Origin: CAVTWH01 sp963850915
Lineage (GTDB): Bacteria; Actinomycetota; Actinomycetes; Mycobacteriales; Micromonosporaceae
Length of the DNA stretch: 64,000 bases
Direction of reading: 5' to 3'
NCBI GenBank assembly: GCA_963850915.1
Contig: CAWKND010000005.1
Coordinates: 1,178,001 to 1,242,000 of the forward strand
Shown: in pieces, positions 7,872 to 15,465 of the stretch
Layout of the letters: each line of letters begins with the position of its first letter
How positions within the stretch are numbered: the first letter of the stretch is position 1
Position numbers and translations under genes: made by a program
The notes under the pieces: model-generated
What the model was told of the DNA's origin: nothing
Databases searched by the model: none
What the model saw: only the letters and a program-made list of their open reading frames with translations

Positions 7872-8228
7872 TCAGAGTGTCACGGCGAGCGGGTGCTTGG
7901 GCTGGTACATGCCGAGGGTCGCGCCGCTGGGCAGGGTGAGGTTGGTGACCAACCCGAAGCCGCGCTCCTGTACCGGCGTCGTGTCGACCCCCTTGGCGGC
8001 CAGTTCGCGGACGGTGGCCCCGATGTCGTCGCACATGAGGAACAGGTCGGCACCGGCGGGTGCCTCGGCGGGGTGTACGCCCAGCTCCGTGACCGGCGTC
8101 TTGAAGATCAGCCAGCCTGGCTCGGAGTCGGCGTCCTCGACGTACGGCCAGCCCAGGACGTCGCGCAGGAAAGCGCGGTCGGCGGCCGGATCGGTGCTGA
8201 AGGCGAGGATGTGCAGCCCGATAATCAT
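7872..8228 (-). CDS. VOC-superfamily (glyoxalase/bleomycin-resistance fold) protein
   Basis: A 118-residue protein with two beta-alpha-beta-beta-beta modules. It begins IIGLHILAFSTDPAADRAFLRDVLGWPYV and ends with the second module around LTLPSGATLGMYQPKHP. One potential metal ligand set (His6, Glu51) is present but incomplete, so it may be a dimeric binding protein rather than an enzyme. The ATG at 8228 starts right at the first strand. It converges on the aldo/keto reductase with 15 bases between stops. Confidence 0.8.
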   Translation of the reverse strand: MIIGLHILAFSTDPAADRAFLRDVLGWPYVEDADSEPGWLIFKTPVTELGVHPAEAPAGADLFLMCDDIGATVRELAAKGVDTTPVQERGFGLVTNLTLPSGATLGMYQPKHPLAVTL

Positions 8229-8401
8229 CGGCTCAAGGTAGCGAAGCTGCGGCTCAGCCGCGTCGGGGCGGCGCGGAACTCGCAGGACAAATCCGGCGTG
8301 TACCCAGCATTCGGTCAGGAACGGTAGGTAGCGTCTGTTGGACGACGGCGGGTGCCGTGCCCGGCAACCCGCCGTCGCCGCTATCGAGGGGACGGTGCCC
8401 G

Positions 8402-8683
8402 ATGAGCCAGCCGAGCACGAGCCTGACCTGCCCGAAGTGCCACGGATCGATGCGCATGTACGAGCGCAGCGGGGTACATGTGGACCAGTGCGCCGAGTGC
8501 CGCGGCGTGTTCCTGGACCGTGGTGAGCTGGAGCACCTGGTCGACGCCGAGTCCACTTTCTACGACCGACCGGCTGCGACTCCGACCGCCCCGGCGCCGG
8601 CCGCACCACGCGGGTACGAGCACGGCTACCAGCCGTACCCGCAGCGGAAGAAGAAGAGCTTCCTCGGCGAGCTGTTCGACTGA
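8402..8683 (+). CDS. Zinc-ribbon (zf-TFIIB type) protein
   Basis: A 93-residue protein with a CPKCHGSM...CAECRGVFLDRGELEHL zinc ribbon at about 10-46, the pattern of the zf-TFIIB domain family. A flexible Pro/Ala/Tyr-rich linker and a basic KKKSFLGELFD tail follow. The family is common in bacteria and its role is unknown; the ribbon binds one Zn. GAGGGGA precedes the ATG at 8402 at normal spacing, which is why a longer frame starting at 8357 was not used. Confidence 0.85.
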   Translation: MSQPSTSLTCPKCHGSMRMYERSGVHVDQCAECRGVFLDRGELEHLVDAESTFYDRPAATPTAPAPAAPRGYEHGYQPYPQRKKKSFLGELFD

Positions 8684-8716
8684 GCGCCCGACCGGGGCTT
8701 CGGCGGGCTGCCCGAG

Positions 8717-9115
8717 CTAGGACTCGTCCGGGAAGGTCAGCTGCAGGGCGATCCGGGCGCCCGAATCGTCATGCGTGTACGTCAGCGTGCCGGCCAGGCC
8801 GGCCAGTTCACCCCGGCCGGTACCCGGTACCACGTCACCGAACTGGCCGGTGACGCCGTGCTGCTCGGTACCCCCGTGTTGGAAGACCACCGATCCGGCG
8901 CGACCGTCGATGCTTCCCGTGAAGCGCTCCATCGCCACGTAGCCGGCGCCGTCCGGGGTGCGGGTGGCGATCATCGTGGTGACACTCGTTCCGTCCAGCC
9001 CGCCGGTGAACGTCTTGCCGAGCGTCACCTGGCCGATCTCCGGATCACCGGCGAGCGTGCGGTCGGCGTGCTCGTCGAAGGAGGTGATGGTGAACTCCGC
9101 GTCAATCTGGGTCAC
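8717..9115 (-). CDS. DUF3224-domain protein
   Basis: A 132-residue beta-barrel protein matching the DUF3224 pattern. It has an FTITSFDEH start, a LGKTFTGGLDGTSVTTMIA strand block, YVAMERFTGSIDGRAGSVVFQHGG, and a LAGTLTYTH end, like allene-oxide-cyclase-fold proteins. It is cytosolic with no catalytic residues known. The stretch between it and the zinc-ribbon gene is short and convergent. It follows the MerR gene on the same strand, 32 bases downstream, so MerR and DUF3224 are probably one transcript. Confidence 0.85.
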   Translation of the reverse strand: MTQIDAEFTITSFDEHADRTLAGDPEIGQVTLGKTFTGGLDGTSVTTMIATRTPDGAGYVAMERFTGSIDGRAGSVVFQHGGTEQHGVTGQFGDVVPGTGRGELAGLAGTLTYTHDDSGARIALQLTFPDES

Positions 9116-9147
9116 CCGCCGAGCCTAGCCGGCCGGCAGTCGCAAGC

Positions 9148-9984
9148 TCAGCCGCGGACCACTTCGAGCTGGAACTCGTGTACCCAGTTGGCCGGGTTCT
9201 CGCGATCGAACTCCAGGCACACCTCGCGGGCGTACCCGACCGGGCGGTACCCGTTGTCGTCGATCCACCGGGCCAGTACCTGCATGCTGCGCATCGCCTC
9301 GTCCATCGGACCACGGTGCACGATGGTCGCGGCCGACCCGATGCCGGGCAGGTCGAGTACCTGGAAGTCGTACCCGGTGCCGGTGTCCCGGGCCACTTCG
9401 ACGGCCGCGTGCACCATCACCGCCTGCCCGTCGGTACCGGCTTCCGGCTGCGCCACGTAGTACGCGATCGGTGCCCCGGACGGGGTCACCTTCGCTGTCT
9501 CCAGCCGGCACATCAGCTCCGGGTACAGCGGCCCGATGACCGGCCCGATGTCCTGCCCCTCGTAGCTCGCGGCCAGCGCTGACAACTCGGCCACCCGGGC
9601 CGCGGCGACCTCTTTGAGTACCACGTCTTCCGTGTTCATCTGCCCCTCCTTCTCGATCATGCGCAGCCGCGCCTCCACCCCGGTGAGTCGGGACGCGTCG
9701 GCGGCCAGCTGCTCCTCCAGTTGTGCCCGACGCAGCCGGAGCATCCCGTGCAGCTCCTCGACGCTGACCTTGTCGTCCAGGATCTGGCCGATCTGCTCCA
9801 GGGTGAGGCCCAGATCCTTCAGGGCGATCACCCGGTTGAGCCGGCGCAGCTGGTCGGCGTGGTAGCGGCGGTACCCGGTGGACGGGTCGGTGTGTGCGGG
9901 CGTGAGCAGGCCGATCGCGTCGTAGTGACGCAGCATGCGTACCGACACGTGACCGACCGCGGCGAACTCTCCGATGCTGAACAC
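9148..9984 (-). CDS. MerR-family regulator with GyrI-like effector domain
   Basis: A 278-residue BmrR-like regulator. Residues 1-70 are the MerR winged helix (FSIGEFAAVGHVSVRMLRHYDAIGLL, then STGYRRYHADQL). A coiled-coil dimerisation helix spans about 80-115, and a GyrI-like ligand-binding domain about 120-278, with EVCLEFDRENPANWVHEFQ near the end. Such proteins activate multidrug transporters or enzymes on binding amphipathic drugs. No transporter is adjacent. It starts with GTG at 9984, directly behind a MerR-type promoter with a 19-base spacer. Confidence 0.9.
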   Translation of the reverse strand: MFSIGEFAAVGHVSVRMLRHYDAIGLLTPAHTDPSTGYRRYHADQLRRLNRVIALKDLGLTLEQIGQILDDKVSVEELHGMLRLRRAQLEEQLAADASRLTGVEARLRMIEKEGQMNTEDVVLKEVAAARVAELSALAASYEGQDIGPVIGPLYPELMCRLETAKVTPSGAPIAYYVAQPEAGTDGQAVMVHAAVEVARDTGTGYDFQVLDLPGIGSAATIVHRGPMDEAMRSMQVLARWIDDNGYRPVGYAREVCLEFDRENPANWVHEFQLEVVRG

Positions 9985-9991
9985 GCCCTCC

Positions 9992-10022
9992 AGCCTGCGG
10001 CCTCACACGGTGTGAGAGTCAA
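9992..10022 (-). promoter_or_regulatory. MerR-type autoregulated promoter
   Basis: On the minus strand, TTGACT (10022-10017) and CAGGCT (9997-9992) are separated by 19 bases, the stretched spacing used by MerR proteins. A perfect inverted repeat CTCACAC-C-GTGTGAG fills the spacer (10002-10016). Transcription would start at or next to the GTG at 9984. Confidence 0.7.
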
Positions 10023-10091
10023 GTGCGCCGTTCCGGCCCGCGTCGTTGGCCACGTGGCTACGGTCGGGTGGAGAGACGGGGGAACGAGCTG

Positions 10092-10589
10092 ATGAACGCG
10101 CTACTGAACTCGCTGGCCGAGTCGGAGTTGATGCTGGTACGCGAGACCGAGCCGGCGCGCCTGGCCGAACTGGACGAGGACGGCCTGGCGGCACTGCACA
10201 CCAGGATCCGGCGGGCCCGCGACAAGTACGTGAAGCTCTACCGGCGGGAGGCGGGCGCCCGGGTGGCCGAGTCCGGCGGCCGGGGCAAGGCACGCCCGAA
10301 GAACACCCGGAACGCGCAGAAGGCCGAGGTCTTCGAGGACGCGCTGGCGCGGGTGAGCCGGGCGCTCGCGGCGGCGGCCCGGCACAGCGCCACGCAGCTG
10401 CGTACCGAGCGGATCGCCGCCGCCCGCGAGGAGCGCAACACCGCACCGCCACGCGCCACCCGGGCAGCGACCCGACCGGCCACCGCGCAGCGGGCGACGA
10501 GCCGGCCGGACACGCCGGCGCTGCGCCGACGCCAGGCATCGACCCGCGCGACAGGCGCCCGCCGCCAGGCCCGCAAAGACAACCGCTGA
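10092..10589 (+). CDS. Conserved basic, helical hypothetical protein
   Basis: A 165-residue protein with a predicted helical N-terminal half (LLNSLAESELMLVRETEPARLAELDEDGLAALHTRIRRARDKYVKLYRR). It then has a lysine/arginine-rich part with AKARPKNTRNAQKAEVFEDALARVSRAL and a disordered Arg/Ala/Thr tail. I do not assign a family. The highly basic tail suggests nucleic-acid contact, but that is inference. The ATG at 10092 was taken because upstream in-frame sequence is unlike coding sequence. A large hairpin follows the stop codon. Confidence 0.65.
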   Translation: MNALLNSLAESELMLVRETEPARLAELDEDGLAALHTRIRRARDKYVKLYRREAGARVAESGGRGKARPKNTRNAQKAEVFEDALARVSRALAAAARHSATQLRTERIAAAREERNTAPPRATRAATRPATAQRATSRPDTPALRRRQASTRATGARRQARKDNR

Positions 10590-10621
10590 GCTGGTGTCCG
10601 GCTCGCGCTTGTCCGCTGGGA

Positions 10622-10690
10622 GCAAGATCGGGACGAGATCGGCGGAAGTGAAGTCCGGCTGCACTTTTGCCGATCTCACGCCGATCTTGC
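10622..10690. terminator. Long near-perfect hairpin between convergent genes
   Basis: Arms 10622-10650 and 10662-10690 pair at about 24 of 29 positions (GCAAGATCGG / CCGATCTTGC ends, GAGATCGGC / GCCGATCTC middle, AAGTG / CACTT top) around an 11-base loop. It sits between the stops of two convergent genes, so it can serve as a bidirectional terminator; its length also suits a REP-like interspersed palindrome. Confidence 0.65.
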
Positions 10691-10712
10691 CACCGGCGCC
10701 GCCACGGGGCGG

Positions 10713-11867
10713 TCAGCCGGCGGGCTCGGGGCGGGTGGCGTCGGCCATTGCGAGTACCACCGCGCCCACGTCGCCGCTCTCCGCGTAGTGCCGGCGCTGC
10801 CGGGCGGCGCCGCTGCCCCGAGCGCCGAGCAGGTCGGTGAGCTGCCGGACATATTCGGTGTCGCCGTGCTGCTCAAGGGCCGGGGTGACGTGCTCGATCA
10901 GCGCGTGCAGCATCTCCCACGCCGGGCGGGGATGCCCGGTGCTCACGTCGACAGCGGCACCTTCGAGGCCGTCCCGCCCGGCCCGCCAGTGCGCGGCGTC
11001 GACCAGCCAGTCGTGGACCGCCCGGGGTGGCCGGCCCGCGGCGACCGCGTCGACCACTGTGCTGACCAGGGCGCGTACCAGCGCGGCCACCAGGATCGTG
11101 TCGTCAACGGTCGGGCAGACGTCGCCGATGCGTACCTCGACCGTGGGTACGTGCGCGGACAGCCGGGCGTACCAGTAGAGCATCCCGTCGTCCAGCATCG
11201 CGCCGGTCCCGACCAGCTCGCCGACGACCGCGTCGTAGTGCGCCGCCGACTCCAGGTGCGGTGGTGCGCCGACGGTCGGCCAGCGCGCCCACAGTACCGA
11301 TCGCCAACTGGCGTACCCGGTGTCCAGCCCGTCGAAGTAGGGCGAGTTCCCGGTGACCGCCTGCAGTACCGGCAGCCACGCGCGTAGCTGGTTGAGTACC
11401 TGTACGCCCAGCTCCCGGTCGGGTACGCCGACGTGGATGTGGCAGCCGCACAGCCCGGGAGTCGGCCACAGGGCGCCGTAGTCGCGCATCATCCGGTGGT
11501 AGCGCGGGTTGTCCACCACCGGCGGCGGCTTGTCCAGGCGCAGCGCACCGTTCCCGATCGCCACCAGGCGTACCCCGGCCCGCTCGGCCGCGTCGGCGAC
11601 CACGGTACGCAGTTCGACCAGCGAGCGGCGCAGCGTGGCCAGGTCACTCGTCGGCGGGCTGGCGATCTCGATCTGGGTGGCCAGGAACTCGTACTGGACG
11701 AGTTCGCCGTAGTGCGCCGGGATGTGCGCCATCACCTCGTCGACGGCCGGTACCACCTGGCCGGTCGCCGGATCGACCAGCAGAAACTCCTCCTCGGCGC
11801 CCATCGTGAGGATGTCGTCGAGGTCATTGGCGGCACGCTCGGCAGCCTGTTGGGCCACGTGGTCCAC
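10713..11867 (-). CDS. YbdK-family carboxylate-amine ligase (glutamate-cysteine ligase type 2)
   Basis: A 384-residue ATP-dependent ligase of the GCS2 family. Visible family elements are MGAEEEFLLVDPATGQVV (about 22-39), the EFLATQIEIASPPTSDLATL block, GLCGCHIHVGVPD (about 138-150) and HVPTVEVRIGDVCPTVDD (Mg-ATP site region). Members join glutamate to cysteine or other amines; actinomycetes use related enzymes in ergothioneine and other thiol pathways. The catalysed pairing cannot be fixed here. The GTG at 11867 adds about 20 residues before the usual start; the Met at residue 22 is the alternative. Confidence 0.9.
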   Translation of the reverse strand: MDHVAQQAAERAANDLDDILTMGAEEEFLLVDPATGQVVPAVDEVMAHIPAHYGELVQYEFLATQIEIASPPTSDLATLRRSLVELRTVVADAAERAGVRLVAIGNGALRLDKPPPVVDNPRYHRMMRDYGALWPTPGLCGCHIHVGVPDRELGVQVLNQLRAWLPVLQAVTGNSPYFDGLDTGYASWRSVLWARWPTVGAPPHLESAAHYDAVVGELVGTGAMLDDGMLYWYARLSAHVPTVEVRIGDVCPTVDDTILVAALVRALVSTVVDAVAAGRPPRAVHDWLVDAAHWRAGRDGLEGAAVDVSTGHPRPAWEMLHALIEHVTPALEQHGDTEYVRQLTDLLGARGSGAARQRRHYAESGDVGAVVLAMADATRPEPAG

Positions 11868-11959
11868 GGCTACACCCCTTCATCGTGCTCTGGTCGTACC
11901 TGGCAAGTCTCCCATTCCCCGTCTGCTTTGCCCGGAAACCAGCGGCATACTTGCCATCC

Positions 11960-12601
11960 ATGAGCGTGACTGGGACTGCGGAGCACGTGGACTGGCCGGG
12001 CCTGCCGGTACTGGTCGGGGCTGCGCTGCGGTTGGCGCTGCGGCAGGGCTTCGACACGTCCTGCCGGCCCCAGCAGGGGGAGCTGCTGCGGCTGCTGGCC
12101 CGTGGCGTGGGGCCGGGGGTGATCGGTGAGACCGGTACCGGCTGCGGGGTGGGGTTGGCCTGGCTGGCCAGTGCGGCTGATCCGGGGGCACGCCTGATCA
12201 GCGTCGAGCGCGAGGCCGGTCGAGCGGCTGCGGCCGGTGAGCTGTTCGCCGACCAGCAGGGGGTACGGGTGTGCCACGGCGACTGGCGTGACCTGGCCGG
12301 GTACGCCCCGTTCGACCTGCTGGTACTCGACGGCGGCGGGCAGGGCAAGGGCGCCGAGCCGCCGCTGGAGCCCCGGGACTGGCTACGCCCGGGTGGCCTG
12401 CTCGTGCTGGACGACTTCAGCCCGTCGACCGGGTGGCCGCCGCTGCACGAGGGGGTACCGGACCGCGCCCGGCTGTACTGGCTGACCCACCCCGACCTGC
12501 TGGCCAGCGAGGTCAGGGTGGCGCCGGACGCGGTCACCGTCGTGGCCAGCTATCAGCCGGCCGCCGGCGCTTCTACTGGGCGCCGCTGGCCCGCCAGTTG
12601 A
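11960..12601 (+). CDS. Class I SAM-dependent methyltransferase (O-methyltransferase-like)
   Basis: A 213-residue methyltransferase with motif I VIGETGTGCGVGLAWLA, an acidic ribose-binding loop LISVEREAGRAA and motif II/III FDLLVLDGGGQGKG followed by LRPGGLLVLDDFSP. The DDFSP pair resembles metal-dependent catechol O-methyltransferases, so the substrate may be a phenol or sugar. The start at 11960 follows a CATACT box by eight bases and has no ribosome site, suggesting a leaderless message. Its 3' end overlaps the convergent stress-protein gene by 29 bases. Confidence 0.8.
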   Translation: MSVTGTAEHVDWPGLPVLVGAALRLALRQGFDTSCRPQQGELLRLLARGVGPGVIGETGTGCGVGLAWLASAADPGARLISVEREAGRAAAAGELFADQQGVRVCHGDWRDLAGYAPFDLLVLDGGGQGKGAEPPLEPRDWLRPGGLLVLDDFSPSTGWPPLHEGVPDRARLYWLTHPDLLASEVRVAPDAVTVVASYQPAAGASTGRRWPAS

Positions 12602-13205
12602 GCTGCACGAGCATGTGCCGGGCCTGGTCGGCGTACTCCGCGTCCACGGTCACCGCGTACTGGCTGGCCTGCAGCGAACTGCGCGAGGTGAAGTCGCGCC
12701 GGCCGCCGGTGACCGCGTGCGCGACGGCTGCGAAGCCGGCACCCCAGGCCGCGCCGATCAGCATGGCGGCGATGACCACGCCGAACCAGTTGGCGTTGGT
12801 GAAGATGCCCAGCAGCAGGCCGAGGAACAGGCCGAACCAGGCGCCGCTGCCGGCACCGGCCAGCGCCGCCCGGCCGGTCGTCAGCCGGCCGATGACGTTC
12901 TCCACCAGCCGCAGGTCGGTACCCACGATGGCGGTGTGCTCCACGGGGAACTTGTTGTCGGACAAGTAATCCACGGCCTGCTGGGCGGAGGCGTAGTCGC
13001 CGTAGGTACCGACTGTGACGGTCGGTCGGGTACCCCCCGGCTGTGCGGTACCGGCGGCGACGGACGGTGGTGCGATCGGCCCGCCCGGCCCGGGTGGCAG
13101 CGCTCCCGCGCCGCCCGGTCCGCCACCTGCTGGCCCGGCCCCCTGGGTACCCGGGGGTGGCGGGACTGCGTCCCCGGGGCCGGCCGGTGCTGGCGATGTC
13201 GTCAT
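12573..13205 (-). CDS. General stress protein 17M-like membrane protein
   Basis: A 210-residue protein. The first 60 residues are Pro/Gly-rich and disordered. A YflT/GSP17M-type domain follows (VGTYGDYASAQQAVDYLSDNKFPVEHTAIVGTDLR, about 64-98). Then come one or two membrane helices (GAWFGLFLGLLLGIFTNANWFGVVIAAMLIGAAWGAGFAAV) and a soluble C-terminal strand block. In this family the membrane part often contains a glycine-zipper-like hairpin. The role is in general stress, biochemistry unknown. The ATG at 13205 lacks a strong ribosome site. Confidence 0.85.
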   Translation of the reverse strand: MTTSPAPAGPGDAVPPPPGTQGAGPAGGGPGGAGALPPGPGGPIAPPSVAAGTAQPGGTRPTVTVGTYGDYASAQQAVDYLSDNKFPVEHTAIVGTDLRLVENVIGRLTTGRAALAGAGSGAWFGLFLGLLLGIFTNANWFGVVIAAMLIGAAWGAGFAAVAHAVTGGRRDFTSRSSLQASQYAVTVDAEYADQARHMLVQLNWRASGAQ

Positions 13206-13277
13206 GGGTTACACCCTTCGTTGGCGAGTACCCCTTGATCTTCGCGCGCCCGGGGGCCGATAGCGAGCGGTACCGGA

Positions 13278-13411
13278 TCAGTCAGTTGACTGGTCCTTCG
13301 CGGCCACCAGCAGGAAGCCGAGCCCGTGGCCCGCCCGGCCAGCCAGCCGAAGCCCCAACCGGCTAGCGGCACGGCGGCCGCCTCGGCCACCAACTCCTCG
13401 TAGTCGGGCAT
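13278..13411 (-). pseudogene. Collapsed methyltransferase gene (N- and C-terminal ends joined)
   Basis: The first codons read MPDYEELVAEAAAVPLAGWG, a common N-terminus of actinobacterial class I methyltransferases of about 220-260 residues. After only ~32 codons the next frame reads GLGFLLVAAKDQSTD and stops at 13278, which looks like the last strand of the same family. The entire SAM-binding core is missing and the frame shifts at the junction. I read this as an internal deletion of about 200 codons. Confidence 0.55.
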
Positions 13412-13510
13412 GCCGGCACGGTAGCCGGAGTCGCGAGCCGGCCTCGACCCGTTTGCCGCGTCCCGTCCCGGCGTTCGCGCGGCCCGGACGGGCTGGCAAG
13501 CTGAACACTC

Positions 13511-14029
13511 GTGGATACCCTCGCCCAGCGCGTCTTCGCCACCTGTCAGTTGACCGGCGAGTTCCTGCTCCGCTCCGGCCGTACATCGACGGGGTACTTC
13601 GACAAGTACCAGTTGGAGGCTGATCCGCTGCTGCTGGACGAGGTGGCGCTGCGGATGGCCGCGCTGGTACCGGCCGGCACCGAGGTACTCGCGGGGCTGG
13701 AGTTGGGCGGCATCGCCATCGTCGCCGCACTCGGCCGGCACACCGGGCTGCCATGCGCCTTCGTTCGCAAGCGCGCCAAGGAGTACGGCACCCGGCGGCT
13801 GGCTGAAGGCGCTGACGTCACCGGGCGGCGGGTACTCGTGGTGGAGGATGTGGTGACCTCCGGTGGTCAGGTGCTGTTGTCCACCAACGATCTGCGGGCG
13901 CTCGGTGCCCGGGTGGATGCCGCCCTCTGCGTCATCGACCGGCAGGAGGGCGGTCGGGAAGCCTTGCGCGACAGCGGAATCGAGCTGTACTCCGCGTTCA
14001 CCCGGGCGGATGCGGCGCCGGCCGGCTGA
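13511..14029 (+). CDS. pyrE: Orotate phosphoribosyltransferase
   Basis: A 172-residue type I phosphoribosyltransferase of pyrimidine synthesis, making OMP from orotate and PRPP. Visible are the orotate-side FLLRSGRTSTGYFDKYQLEADP, the flexible catalytic loop FVRKRAKEYGTRRLAEG (Lys/Arg/Lys) and the PRPP signature VLVVEDVVTSGGQVL (about 108-122). The length fits the short actinobacterial PyrE class. The GTG at 13511 starts just at the family N-terminus. It stands alone rather than in a pyr operon, as is common in actinomycetes. Confidence 0.95.
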   Translation: MDTLAQRVFATCQLTGEFLLRSGRTSTGYFDKYQLEADPLLLDEVALRMAALVPAGTEVLAGLELGGIAIVAALGRHTGLPCAFVRKRAKEYGTRRLAEGADVTGRRVLVVEDVVTSGGQVLLSTNDLRALGARVDAALCVIDRQEGGREALRDSGIELYSAFTRADAAPAG

Positions 14030-14061
14030 TTTTCCCTTGCCGGGGCGGATAGCGTGGGCGC

Positions 14062-14769
14062 ATGGCGACGAGCGGGTACGTGTCCGGGCTGCCCGAGGGC
14101 GAGGTCGAGCGGATCCGGCAATGGCACGAGCGGGCGTACCAGCTGACCCTCGCCGAGGCGGCTGACGGGCCACAGACGCATGAGTTCCGGGGGCGTACGT
14201 TCGTTGTGCCGCAACAGGTACATCCGGTGACCGGGCAGTCGGACCTGATCGGTGACGCGGTACTCGCCGAGGTACGGGCAGGCGATCGGGTACTGGACAT
14301 GGGTACCGGCTGCGGATTGCACGCGGTGCTGGCCGCCGGTACCGCGGAACGGGTTGTCGCCGTTGACATCAACCCGGCGGCGGTCGACGCGGCGCGCGCC
14401 AACGCGGCCCGCAACGGGGTCGCCGACCGGGTCGACGTGCGGGTCAGTGACGTGTTCAGCGCCGTGGACGGCGAGTTCGACCTGATCATCTGGGATCCGC
14501 CGTTCCGCTGGTTCACCCCGCGCGACTACCTGGAGATGGCCACCGCCGACCCCGGATATCAGGCGCTGACCCGGTTCTTCCACGAGGTCGACGGGCACCT
14601 CGCGGCCGGCGGCCGGTTACTGATCTTCTTCGGTACCTCCGGCGACCTCGCCTACCTGCACCGGCTCATCGACGAAGCCGGGCTGCGCGCCGAAGTGGTG
14701 GCGCACCGGCACTGGGTTCGCGAGGACCGGGTCGCCGACTACTACACCTACCGGATCGCCCGCCGGTGA
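14062..14769 (+). CDS. HemK/RlmG-like SAM-dependent methyltransferase
   Basis: A 235-residue methyltransferase with RVLDMGTGCGLHAVLAA (motif I, about 74-90), VVAVDINPAAVDAARANAARNG and FDLIIWDPPFRW. The (D/N)PPF motif marks N- or C5-directed enzymes acting on nucleic acid bases, glutamine or heterocycles. The preceding EFRGRTFVVPQQVHPVTGQSDLIG resembles the start of such domains in PrmC-like proteins. A TAGCGT box ends exactly six bases before the ATG at 14062, so it is probably leaderless. It overlaps the following nucleotidyltransferase by four bases. Confidence 0.8.
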   Translation: MATSGYVSGLPEGEVERIRQWHERAYQLTLAEAADGPQTHEFRGRTFVVPQQVHPVTGQSDLIGDAVLAEVRAGDRVLDMGTGCGLHAVLAAGTAERVVAVDINPAAVDAARANAARNGVADRVDVRVSDVFSAVDGEFDLIIWDPPFRWFTPRDYLEMATADPGYQALTRFFHEVDGHLAAGGRLLIFFGTSGDLAYLHRLIDEAGLRAEVVAHRHWVREDRVADYYTYRIARR

Positions 14770-15449
14770 CCGCCTACGACGACCTGGTCGCCCGCGCCAC
14801 CGCCGATCCAGCGGTGCTCGGGCTGGTACTCACCGGCTCGCAGGCGCGCGGGCTGGCCGGCCCCTGGTCCGACCACGACGTGTTCGTGATCGTTTCGGAG
14901 CGGACTCCGGCGTGGAGTGTCACCACGCGGAGCAAGGAGCTGGACGAGATCGTGATGACCCGTGCCGAGCTGGCCGACACGTCGCAGCTGTGGCTGCGGT
15001 ACTCGTTCCGCGGCGGCCAGGTACTGCTCGACCGGCTGGCCGGTGGGGTCGCGGAGCTCGTTGCGGCACAGGCGATCCCGACCGCCGCCGAGGTGGACGA
15101 CTGGATCCGTCACGACAGTCTGGACACCTACCTCAACTTCGTCTACCGGGCGGCGAAGAGCCGGCGGGACGGGCACGCCGACCTGGCCCGACTGGACGAG
15201 TGGGAGTCGGTCGGCTGGTTCCTGTCCACGCTGTTCGCCCTGCACGGCCGGCTGCGGCCGTACAACAAGTACCTGCGCTGGGAGTTGGAGACGTACCCGC
15301 TCGGCGCGCCGTGGACCGCCAACGCGCTCGTGGACCGGCTGGGGCTCGAGCCGGCCGCCTACTTCACCGAACTGGTGGCGCTGGCCCGCGAGCGCGGGTA
15401 CGGCGACATCGTCGACGCCTGGGGCGACGAACTGCGCATCCTCGGCTGA
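14766..15449 (+). CDS. Nucleotidyltransferase-fold protein (aminoglycoside adenylyltransferase-like)
   Basis: A 227-residue protein of the DNA polymerase-beta nucleotidyltransferase superfamily: VLTGSQARGLAGPWSDHDVFVIV (about 18-40) supplies the GS and DxD metal-binding motif. A C-terminal helical bundle follows (FLSTLFALHGRLRPYNKYLRWELETYPLG), similar to streptomycin/lincosamide adenylyltransferases and MNT-domain proteins. It may adenylylate a small molecule or protein; substrate unknown. The GTG at 14766 overlaps the stop of the methyltransferase gene (GTGA), indicating coupling. Confidence 0.8.
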   Translation: MTAYDDLVARATADPAVLGLVLTGSQARGLAGPWSDHDVFVIVSERTPAWSVTTRSKELDEIVMTRAELADTSQLWLRYSFRGGQVLLDRLAGGVAELVAAQAIPTAAEVDDWIRHDSLDTYLNFVYRAAKSRRDGHADLARLDEWESVGWFLSTLFALHGRLRPYNKYLRWELETYPLGAPWTANALVDRLGLEPAAYFTELVALARERGYGDIVDAWGDELRILG

Positions 15450-15465
15450 CCGCTACGGTGGCCGA

